Assembly: GCA_025964215.1 (NCBI GenBank)
Contig: JAOPZG010000608.1
Coordinates: 1-11,651 of the forward strand
Direction: 5' to 3'
Source of the DNA: Conexibacter sp.
GTDB lineage: Bacteria; Actinomycetota; Thermoleophilia; Solirubrobacterales; Solirubrobacteraceae
Length of the DNA: 11,651 nt
Position numbers and translations under genes: made by a program. The notes under the pieces were generated by a model that did no database searches, was not told the origin of the DNA, and saw nothing but the letters and a program-made list of their open reading frames with translations. Shown here piece by piece: positions 4,801 to 11,651 of the stretch (positions are counted from its first letter, which is position 1; every line of letters starts with the position of its first letter).

Positions 4801-7800
4801 GGTTCTCCTCGATCGGTACCAACGGCGTCGGATGATCAGCGCCCACCAAGAGGCCCTCCGCGATACCGACGAGATAGACCGTGATGCGTCCGGTGTACGG
4901 TCGTGTGCAGCGCCACGTGAGCTTCACCGTCGCGGTCGGAAGAATATCTGGGAAGATCGTGACGGTCTTGCACTTGCCCAGCGTCACCGGCTTGGCCCCC
5001 ACCCGCGTCGTAAGGCAGACGTGCTGCGTGGCCTCCTCCAGCAATGTGCTGCACCTCAAGCGGTACACGGCGTGAAGGGTCGTCGACGCGCTCTTCCAGG
5101 TCGGGTAGTCGGCGCCCGACGCCGTCATCTTGCTGTCGTCACGGTCTGGGTTGGCTGAGCACCCGCCCGGCGGTGTATGGGCCTTTCGACTGATGTGCGC
5201 CCGAACGACCTTCTTGTTGCCGGCGTGGTCGATGACGCGGAGCTCCAAAGCCGATCCGACAACTTCATCGTCTGCACTGAAGCCATCGGATGCTGAGACG
5301 CTCCAGGTGCTCCATCCACCGCTGGCCAACGCATAGCGGTAGCTCGTTGTAGCAACCCCGGTGCCCGGCGTGCCATCGGCAAGCTGCGGGTCGGTGGGCG
5401 TAGACCAACTCACATCGATCTGTCCCGAGGTGTCTGACTCCATCGCCGCGGCCTCGTCCGACGCGACGGGCGCCGTGTTGTCGACGACGAGCGTGCGTTG
5501 GATGGAGCGCTCTTGGCCGCTCGCGGTAGCCGCGGCGATCCAGACGGTGTGGCGCCCTTCGCCGGTGCTCTGGAGCGGAAGGTCGAAGGCGGCGTCGGTG
5601 GCGTTCTGGGTGGTAGGAACAGCGCGCGAGCCGTCGACGAAGGCATCGAACTCGTCGATCGCCGCACTGCCGACCGTGGTGGCGTGAGCTCCGAAGTGGA
5701 GCGAATCGCTGCTACGACGATTGAGCGTGGCGGGAGCCGTGCTGGAGACGTCGATGGTCGCCGAGGACTGCGGATAGGACGGAATCTGCTGATCCAACCT
5801 CGGCCCGTCGCAGAAGCATGGGAGTACGGGTGCGTCGGTCAGCTTCAAAGCGCGTAGCTGATGACTCTCGATGTCGGACGTGTAGAGCCCATCGGTCCCG
5901 TACCAGAACGAGTCGATGGTGTCGCCGTACACCGGCTGGACCGGCGTGCCGTCCGCGTTCATGGGGATGCGCTTCCCCCAATAGGAGATCCGCGCGCCGT
6001 CGGGAGAGATCTCGCAGCAGGCGGTCGCTGCCAGGCCTACTGGTGTGATCGCCGGCCCACCGTCACCGTCCAGCGTGGCGATCCTGATGCGCGGATATCC
6101 CTCCGTGTTGTCGTTGTAGATGAAGCCCTGCCCGTCGGGCGTGGGTCGCGACTGGGAGCCGTTGCACGACGGCGGCGTGAATGTCCGCAACAACGTTCCG
6201 CTCGCATCGAACTTCGCGCCCACACACGGCGTGGGCGGGTCCAAGCTCGCTCGCCCCCAGGCGATCATGCTGCCGTCTGCCGCGATGCTCAACTGATAGC
6301 TGTCGAGCGCAGCCGCCAGGGAGCTCGTCGGGGGAACGACCTCGGTTCCGGTCCCGCCCGATGCGGGGATCTGCAAGATGCTGTTCGACGCATCACCGGC
6401 CTTAAATCCCATGAAGCGGATATGGCTGCCGTCCGGCGTGAAGCCGGCGGTGTAGAGCCAGGCCGACCCACCCGGCATGCAGTCCGGAGCGGTGCTGCCA
6501 GGGGGCTGCGTTCCGGTCGCGCAGAGAACCGTGCGCGCGCCGGTCTCCAAATCGCCGAGGATGAGTTGGTCGTCTGCGCCGTACGGCGGGCCGAACTGAG
6601 CGGTGAGGATATGACGGCCGTCAGGCGAGAGCTGGTAACTCGTTCGGGGATATTCTGTGCAGGCGTCCGCCCAGGAGGCCGTGCATGCGACAGGGGACGC
6701 AAACGCCGTCGGGGTGAGGCCGTCGTTGCCGAGCGAGGTCTCCCAGCCGTTGACTCCGTAGTCGAGGTCGACGCGTGCCAGCAGGGGCGAACGTCCCGCC
6801 CCGGGCCGCATGCCGGTTGCCGTTGCCGTCTGGGGCGCGGAGGCTGGTCCCTCTCGGCCGGCATCGTCGACGGCCTTGACCGTGTAGGTCGCGGTGCTGC
6901 CCGGGATCAGCGTCGAGTCGGTGAAGCTGGGCGTGGCGATCGGCGCAGCGGTGAGCAGCTGCGGCTCGTCCTCGTCGGCGGTCTGGCGGTACACGTTGTA
7001 GCCCTTGAGATCTGCCGCGGTCACTGCTGGGAAGGTGAGGGAGATCGCGTAGGGGCTCGCGGTCGTCGTGACCGTGCCGACGGGGTTGGCGATCGTGCCG
7101 CCGGCCACGACGCGCACGGCTTCCGAGATCGGAGACGTGTGTCCGGCGCCGTCGACCGCCTGCACCGCGTACCAGTACGTCCCGGTCGTCACCGGGTCGT
7201 CGTAGTGGCTCGCCGGCGCCGCTGTCGTCGTGAGCTGGCTCAGGCTCCCGGCCGTCGTGCCGCGGTAGACGCGGTAGGTGGTGAGGTCCGTCTCGTCGGG
7301 CGCCCCCCAGGCGAGGTGGACGCGGTCGCTAGCTGGTTCCGCCGTGAAGTCCTCGATGTCGCGGGGAGCCGAGGCCTCAAGCGTGAAGGAGAAGGCCTGC
7401 GTCGTCGTCTCGTTCCCCGCATCGACCGCCGTGACCTCGACGAGATGCTGACCGTCGCTGTAGTCGTCGGTGTCGAGATCGATGTCGGAGTCCAGAGCGC
7501 AGTTCCCCAGGGGGCACGGCTCGTCCTGGTTGTCGACCGAGATGCCATCGACGTGGACGTCGAGGTACACGACCGCGCCGCCCGACTCAGCGGCATGGGC
7601 GTGCAGGCCGTAGGTGCCCGCCCCGACCGTCTGGCTCTGGTGGTCGGCAAGCGAGCCGGTGAGCGTGATCACCGGGATGGTGCTCGAGTGCGGCACCGTC
7701 GCGCTGGACGGGGCCGACGGGTCCGAAGCCATCCCGAGGCTGTCGACGCTGCGCACGACGTAGTCGTAGCTCGCACCGGGCTGCGGGTCGTCGTCCACGA

Positions 7801-10800
7801 AGGAGCTCGCGGTGACCGGGGTCGGCGTGATCTGCGTGTACTCGGGGGAGCCGGACTCCCTGCGGAAGACCAGGTAGCCCGCCACGTCGGCGACGTCTGC
7901 CCAGTCGAGCGACACCGCGCCCACTTGGGCGGTGGCGTTCAGCGCCGTCGGAGTTCCGGGCAGCTCGCCGTCCCGTAGCGTCCAGTCACGCTCCGCAGAC
8001 GCCGGATCGCTCATCGAGATGGAGTCCATCGCTTGGACCGTGAACTTGCACTGGTACTCGCAGGCGCCGTCGTAGGTGGCGGACGTCGTGTCCGCATCGG
8101 TGACGACGTTGCTCCATCCGCTGTCGAAGTAGAACGGGCTGACGTAGTAACTCGCGACGTCTTCGGACGACGAGGGCGTCCAGTGGACCGTGTGGCCCGT
8201 CGGCGTCGCCTCCAACCACACGTACGGCGGAGCCGACGGCGCGTGGTTGTCGGTGGTGATGGTGAAGTCCTCCTGCGTCGTGGCGCCGTCGGCGTCGGTG
8301 GCTACGACGGTGACTTGGTGCTCGTCATCGTCGAGCGTGGCCGTGTCCAGCGTCCAGGTCCGTTGCATCTCGCAGCCGCCACTCGAGCAGCTCTGCGTCC
8401 AGGACTGGAGCTGCTGATCGTCGATCGAAGCCGCAAGGTGCACGATGCCCGGAGCGGTTTCGCCGTCGGTCGCGTCGATGTCCAAGGTGACCTCGCCGGC
8501 AAGGGAGGCTTGTGGATCCTCGATCATGTCGCCACTCAAGGTGATCAGAGGCCGACCTTCTTCGATATCTGCGACGTTCACCGTCGCCGCCGTGCTTGCG
8601 AGGCCGACGCGACCAGAGGCCGAGATCGCTCGAACGACGTAGTGATAGTCGCCCGGAGCATCCGTGTCGTCATCCCGAGCCGTCGTCGTCGGCGATGCGA
8701 CGTTGGACAGCTTGCTGTAACTGCTGTCGCCGGGCCGCTCGACCTGAACGAGATAGCCGACGGCGCCCGTGACAGGCTCCCAGTCGAGTTCGACGGCGGC
8801 CCCATCGTCATCCAGACGCGCAGCTAGCCCGAGAGGCGCCGGCCCCGCCGGATCGGTGGAGATCTCGACGACCGACGAGTCAGATCCGGTGTTCCCCGCG
8901 GTGTCGTGAGCCTCGATGACGTACTGGGCATCCACGCCCGCCAACGGCAGCGTGTCGGCGAACTCGGCGCTGGTCGAGGTGCCGATCAGCTGCCAGGTGC
9001 CACCGCTGCCCGAGCGACGCAGGATGTTGTAGGAGTCGACGTCTGGGCTGACGCTCTCGCTCCACCCCAGGTGCACGACGCCGGCCTCGTCATACGCGGT
9101 GACGTCCGTCGGCGGCAGCGGAGCAGCGTGGTCGATCAGGACCTCCGCCGTGCTCTCGGCACTGCGGCCGTCGGCATCGATGACGCTGACGGCGAGCTCG
9201 TGGGCACCCTCGCTGAGCGAGCTGGCGTCGACCGACACGGTGTGGGTGGATTGGCAGCCAGAACCGGTGCATGGGTCGTCCCAGTCGCCGAGGCTCTCGT
9301 CGTCCAGCGTCGCGGTGATGGACTGGAGCCCGACGCTGTCGCTCCCGGCGGTCGCGTGGATGACCAGGCCGTAGCTGGCAGAGGTGAGCCAGGTTCCAGG
9401 GCTGGCGACCAGCGTGCCCGAGAGATCGAGCGTCGGGTCGACGGCGGCCGCGACCGCGACGGTGGCCGTCTGGCCGGAGGCCACGGTGCTCGTGCCGAGG
9501 TCGTTGGTGGCCGAGACGCGGACGCGAAGCGTGTGCCCCGCGTCAGCGGAAACGAGGTCGAGCGCTGCTTCGTCGGCGCCGGCGATGTCGCTGCACGCGG
9601 CACCGAGGGTGTCGCATCGCGTCCATTGGTAGGAGAGCGCGATCGGCGGCGTCCCCGTCCACGTCCCGCCGTCGGCCGCGAGCTCCCGACCGACGCGCGC
9701 CGTTCCGGAGATCGTGGGCACGGTGCCGTTCTGCGGCGCGCCCGAGGTGATGACGCCGGACGCGCTCGAGGTCGCGCCGACGGTGGCGGCGACGTTCGTC
9801 GCTGTGACGACCACGCGTGCGGTCTGACCGGCGTCCCCCGAAACCGTGGTGTAGTGACGACTCGTCGCGCCGGCGATGTCGGTGCACGACGCGCCGGAGG
9901 CGTTGCAGCGGCGCCATTGGTAGGTGTAGGTGATCGGGGCCGTTCCCGTCCAGGTGCCCGGCTCGGCGGTCAGCGTCGTTGCGACGCGCGCCGCACCCGA
10001 GACCGTCGGGGCCACCGTCGCGACCGGAGCGGCAGCGAGGACGACGGCCGTGGCGCTCGACGTCGCCGCCGCGCTGCCTGTCGAGTTCGCGGCCGTGATC
10101 GATGCCCGCAACGTGTGGCCGACATCGACGGCCTGGACGGCGTACGCGCTCGCCGTCGCGCCGGCGATGTCGGCGCAGGACGCTCCTGAGGCATCGCAGC
10201 GGCGCCACTGGTAGGTGTAGGTGATGGGCGTCGAGCCGCTCCATGTGCCCGTGCCCGCGCTCAGCGTCTGGCCATCCTTGGCGGTTCCCGTGACGACGGG
10301 CGCCACCGTCGACGCCGGGGCGATGCCGGCGACGATCGCCGTCGCGCCGCTCGTCGCCGACGCGTTGCCCGCCGTGTTGGTCGCCGTCACGGTGACCTTG
10401 AGCTTGGAGCCGACGTCCGCCGACTGGGCGGTGTAGGTGGTCGACGTCGCGCCGGCGATCGCGGTGCAGTTCGCCCCGGCGGTGTCGCAGCGCAGCCACT
10501 GCCGCGTGTAGGTGATCGGCGTCGTGCCACTCCAGGACCCGGTGCTCGAGGACAGGCTTTGACCGTCATTGGCGGTGCCGGCGATCGCCGGGAGCGTCGT
10601 GTTGGCCGGCGGCACGCCGGCGACGACCGAGGTGGCCGCGCTGTCTGCCGCGGCGGAGCCCACGGAGTTGGTGGCCGTCTCCGTGGCCCTGATCGTCGCG
10701 CCGACGTCGGTCGAGGTCAACGTGTAGGTCGAGGCCGTCGCACCGCTGATCGCAACGCAGCTCGCGCCGGCGGTGTTGCAGCGCTTCCACTGCGTGGTCT

Positions 10801-11651
10801 TCGTGATCGTGGCCGTGCCGACCCAGGTGCCGGTCGTCGCCGTCAGCACCTGGCCCGCCGTCGCCGTCCCGGTAACCGTCGGCAGGACCGTGTTGACTGG
10901 CGGACCGGTGGTGACGCTGGCCGTCGCGGCGCTGGTCGCCGAGGCCGACCCCGTGCTGTTGGTCGCCGTCACGACGGCCTTGATCGTCTTGCCGACGTCG
11001 GTCGCCGTGAGGCGGTAGGTCGCGGCCGTCGCCCCTGCGATGTTCGTGCACGTCGGCGAGCAGCTCTGCCACTGGGTCGCATAGCTGATCGGTGCCGAGC
11101 CCGACCACGTCCCGGTGCTCGCCGTGAGCAGCTGGCCCTCCTTCGCCGTCCCGGAGATCACCGGCACAGCGGAGTTCGTCGGAGCCGCGCCGACGACGAG
11201 CGCCGTGACGACGGAGCTCGACGTCGACGACCCCGCCGTGTTCGACGCGGTGACGGCGACGTTGAGCTTGCTCCCGATGTCGGCCGTGACGACGGTGTAC
11301 GACGTCCCCGCGGCTCCGGCGATGGCGACGCAGCTCCCGCCGGAGCTGTTGCAGCGATTCCACTGCCGTGCGTAGGTGATCGGGGTCGTCCCGGACCACG
11401 TGCCGGTCGTGGACGTCAGCGCCTGCCCGTCCTTCGCCGTGCCCGAGATCGTCGGCACCGACGAGACGACCGGCGGGGCCGCGGCGACCACCGCCGTCTG
11501 GTTGCTCGTCGCCGTGCCGGACCCCGAAGCGTTCGTGGCGGTGAGCTTGACGCGGATCGTCGATCCCACGTCGCTCGACGTCAGGACGTACGTCGTCGCC
11601 GTCGCGCCCGAGATGGCGGTGCAACTGGCACCGGCGCTGTTGCAGCGCTGC
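4139..11651 (-). CDS. Giant exported repeat protein with beta-propeller and C-terminal AHH/HNH-like nuclease domain (N-terminus outside window)
   Basis: The frame is open through the right edge (it reads QRCNSAGASCTAI before any start), leaving 2503 residues visible; any signal peptide lies outside. Numbered from the edge, the parts are as follows. Residues 1-740 are Ig-like repeats of 97 residues with paired cysteines. Residues 741-1620 are three super-repeats, each an Ig-like domain (DPCTGSGC, QSCSSGGC, EPCPLGNC) followed by FN3-like domains. Residues 1621-1957 hold at least five PD40/TolB-like strands (SPDGRHI, TPDGSHI, AADGSMI, TPDGQGF, SPDGARI). Residues 1958-2165 are another Ig-like region. 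Residues 2166-2285 form a cysteine-containing segment. The C-terminal 200 or so residues include WDAHHVIP (His2363-His2364), HPNSHVNGVYLR (Asn2394) and AHWDYD (His2434), matching the AHH/HNH endonuclease pattern. The layout is that of a long surface stalk presenting a toxin tip. No translocation or pre-toxin motif is recognised. The coupled lipoprotein gene follows. Coding certainty is very high; nuclease function is inferred. Confidence 0.93.
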   Translation of the reverse strand, partial: QRCNSAGASCTAISGATATTYVLTSSDVGSTIRVKLTATNASGSGTATSNQTAVVAAAPPVVSSVPTISGTAKDGQALTSTTGTWSGTTPITYARQWNRCNSSGGSCVAIAGAAGTSYTVVTADIGSKLNVAVTASNTAGSSTSSSVVTALVVGAAPTNSAVPVISGTAKEGQLLTASTGTWSGSAPISYATQWQSCSPTCTNIAGATAATYRLTATDVGKTIKAVVTATNSTGSASATSAATASVTTGPPVNTVLPTVTGTATAGQVLTATTGTWVGTATITKTTQWKRCNTAGASCVAISGATASTYTLTSTDVGATIRATETATNSVGSAAADSAATSVVAGVPPANTTLPAIAGTANDGQSLSSSTGSWSGTTPITYTRQWLRCDTAGANCTAIAGATSTTYTAQSADVGSKLKVTVTATNTAGNASATSGATAIVAGIAPASTVAPVVTGTAKDGQTLSAGTGTWSGSTPITYTYQWRRCDASGASCADIAGATASAYAVQAVDVGHTLRASITAANSTGSAAATSSATAVVLAAAPVATVAPTVSGAARVATTLTAEPGTWTGTAPITYTYQWRRCNASGASCTDIAGATSRHYTTVSGDAGQTARVVVTATNVAATVGATSSASGVITSGAPQNGTVPTISGTARVGRELAADGGTWTGTPPIALSYQWTRCDTLGAACSDIAGADEAALDLVSADAGHTLRVRVSATNDLGTSTVASGQTATVAVAAAVDPTLDLSGTLVASPGTWLTSASYGLVIHATAGSDSVGLQSITATLDDESLGDWDDPCTGSGCQSTHTVSVDASSLSEGAHELAVSVIDADGRSAESTAEVLIDHAAPLPPTDVTAYDEAGVVHLGWSESVSPDVDSYNILRRSGSGGTWQLIGTSTSAEFADTLPLAGVDAQYVIEAHDTAGNTGSDSSVVEISTDPAGPAPLGLAARLDDDGAAVELDWEPVTGAVGYLVQVERPGDSSYSKLSNVASPTTTARDDDTDAPGDYHYVVRAISASGRVGLASTAATVNVADIEEGRPLITLSGDMIEDPQASLAGEVTLDIDATDGETAPGIVHLAASIDDQQLQSWTQSCSSGGCEMQRTWTLDTATLDDDEHQVTVVATDADGATTQEDFTITTDNHAPSAPPYVWLEATPTGHTVHWTPSSSEDVASYYVSPFYFDSGWSNVVTDADTTSATYDGACEYQCKFTVQAMDSISMSDPASAERDWTLRDGELPGTPTALNATAQVGAVSLDWADVADVAGYLVFRRESGSPEYTQITPTPVTASSFVDDDPQPGASYDYVVRSVDSLGMASDPSAPSSATVPHSSTIPVITLTGSLADHQSQTVGAGTYGLHAHAAESGGAVVYLDVHVDGISVDNQDEPCPLGNCALDSDIDLDTDDYSDGQHLVEVTAVDAGNETTTQAFSFTLEASAPRDIEDFTAEPASDRVHLAWGAPDETDLTTYRVYRGTTAGSLSQLTTTAAPASHYDDPVTTGTYWYAVQAVDGAGHTSPISEAVRVVAGGTIANPVGTVTTTASPYAISLTFPAVTAADLKGYNVYRQTADEDEPQLLTAAPIATPSFTDSTLIPGSTATYTVKAVDDAGREGPASAPQTATATGMRPGAGRSPLLARVDLDYGVNGWETSLGNDGLTPTAFASPVACTASWADACTEYPRTSYQLSPDGRHILTAQFGPPYGADDQLILGDLETGARTVLCATGTQPPGSTAPDCMPGGSAWLYTAGFTPDGSHIRFMGFKAGDASNSILQIPASGGTGTEVVPPTSSLAAALDSYQLSIAADGSMIAWGRASLDPPTPCVGAKFDASGTLLRTFTPPSCNGSQSRPTPDGQGFIYNDNTEGYPRIRIATLDGDGGPAITPVGLAATACCEISPDGARISYWGKRIPMNADGTPVQPVYGDTIDSFWYGTDGLYTSDIESHQLRALKLTDAPVLPCFCDGPRLDQQIPSYPQSSATIDVSSTAPATLNRRSSDSLHFGAHATTVGSAAIDEFDAFVDGSRAVPTTQNATDAAFDLPLQSTGEGRHTVWIAAATASGQERSIQRTLVVDNTAPVASDEAAAMESDTSGQIDVSWSTPTDPQLADGTPGTGVATTSYRYALASGGWSTWSVSASDGFSADDEVVGSALELRVIDHAGNKKVVRAHISRKAHTPPGGCSANPDRDDSKMTASGADYPTWKSASTTLHAVYRLRCSTLLEEATQHVCLTTRVGAKPVTLGKCKTVTIFPDILPTATVKLTWRCTRPYTGRITVYLVGIAEGLLVGADHPTPLVPIEENPGTVDCPSADQQNDAEASAWRHLAQTPFVCRGAVAEAKHACWKRTWRSAPSTFLGRDLVRHKNPHKKGPPDWPVRGWDAHHVIPAFGGGQASVLPQSIGFRCQVHPNSHVNGVYLRRRTGSDGRPGPLSDSSAMYQWLVTTANPLAGRVAHWDYDAKAAAENDQGPVYVNPYSRAIAPMLVGALEGEGTCKSHKAGTDHIKDITDKLESNYIPGIGDSPR
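5780..6790 (-). other. TolB/PD40-like beta-propeller region in the giant protein
   Basis: Five [ST]PDG-type strands are spaced through this region: SPDGRHILTA, TPDGSHIRFM, AADGSMIAWG, TPDGQGFIYN and SPDGARISYW. They alternate with strands such as LILGDLETGAR, ILQIPASGG and IRIATLDGDGG, the usual blade pattern of TolB/WD40-like PD40 repeats. Several CxxxC-type pairs (CTASWADAC, CATG...DC, ATACCEI) suggest disulfide stabilisation outside the cell. Propellers of this class bind proteins or carbohydrates; the ligand here is unknown. Confidence 0.65.
6790..9430 (-). repeat. Three Ig-FN3-FN3 super-repeats in the giant gene
   Basis: The opening motif of each super-repeat (DLSG at 9416-9430, ITLSG at 8531-8545, ITLTG at 7655-7669) recurs at 885 and then 876 bases, exact multiples of three. 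Each unit contains an Ig-like domain with a C-x-x-G/L-x-C turn and a final D..G.D strand, followed by two FN3-like domains (for example PTDVTAYDEAGVVHLGWSES and YHYVVRAISASG). The three units are diverged in sequence, so this is an old duplication. Confidence 0.7.
9430..11651 (-). repeat. Array of 291-bp Ig-like repeats in the giant gene
   Basis: The Gln-Trp codon pair of each repeat (CCACTG or CCATTG on the plus strand) lies at 9623, 9914, 10205, 10496, 10787, 11069 and 11360. Every interval is 291 bases except one of 282. Seven complete copies and part of an eighth are visible, and the array continues past the window edge. Each copy reads P.ISGTA..GQ.L....GTW.G..PITY..QW.RC...G..C..IAGAT...Y.....DVG..L.V.VTATN..G...ATS. 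The two cysteines probably form a disulfide. Confidence 0.85.

Noticed and set aside
5861..7978. A 705-codon open frame on the plus strand, with others such as 8906-10189 and 4475-5158
   Set aside because: They are antisense to the giant gene, are Arg/Gly/Val rich without domain signals, and arise because a GC-rich coding strand leaves few stops on its complement.
9430..11651. Regularly spaced repeats as a CRISPR array
   Set aside because: The 291-base units are fully coding, in frame and diverged at synonymous sites, with no short identical repeats or spacers.

Overview
The window is high-GC throughout. The giant minus-strand gene carries Ig-like repeats (motifs such as GTWSG, PITYTYQW, RCD, ADVG, TATN) of a kind I associate with Actinomycetota of the class Thermoleophilia (Solirubrobacter, Conexibacter, Patulibacter). 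That placement is recognition from memory and was not searched.

Left part (1-1040): the 3' end of a coiled-coil protein gene is followed by an intact tRNA-Ala(GGC). Right behind the tRNA is a degenerate tandem array with a unit of about 222 bp. Each of the first two units holds the 3' part of the tRNA (intact in unit 1, decayed in unit 2), a rho-independent terminator and a perfect palindrome with the core AGGCACTAGTGCCT. A third, very weak unit may be in phase.

Middle (1041-2367): a mosaic of gene pieces. An open frame joins a TIGR02391/Ymh-type domain to the N-terminal ssDNA-binding domain of an ArdC-like antirestriction protein. It then runs out of the ArdC homology into the antisense strand of a second broken gene, which has a one-base frameshift in a C tract near its start. 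With the tRNA and its repeated tail, this looks like the scar of a decayed integrative element or a rearrangement hot spot.

Right part (2368-11651): an orphan 423-residue gene on the plus strand converges, with an 8-base gap, on a minus-strand two-gene operon. That operon holds a giant exported protein (2503 residues visible, N-terminus outside the window) and a 164-residue lipoprotein whose ATG overlaps the giant gene's stop (ATGA). The giant protein reads, N to C: at least 7.5 Ig-like repeats of 97 residues, three super-repeats of about 293 residues (Ig-like domain plus two FN3-like domains), a TolB/PD40-like beta-propeller, another Ig-like region, a cysteine-containing segment, and a C-terminal HHVIP...HVNGV nuclease-like domain of the AHH/HNH type. 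This is the layout of a polymorphic toxin, and the coupled lipoprotein is the positional candidate for its immunity or accessory partner. This pair is the best candidate here for an undescribed system.
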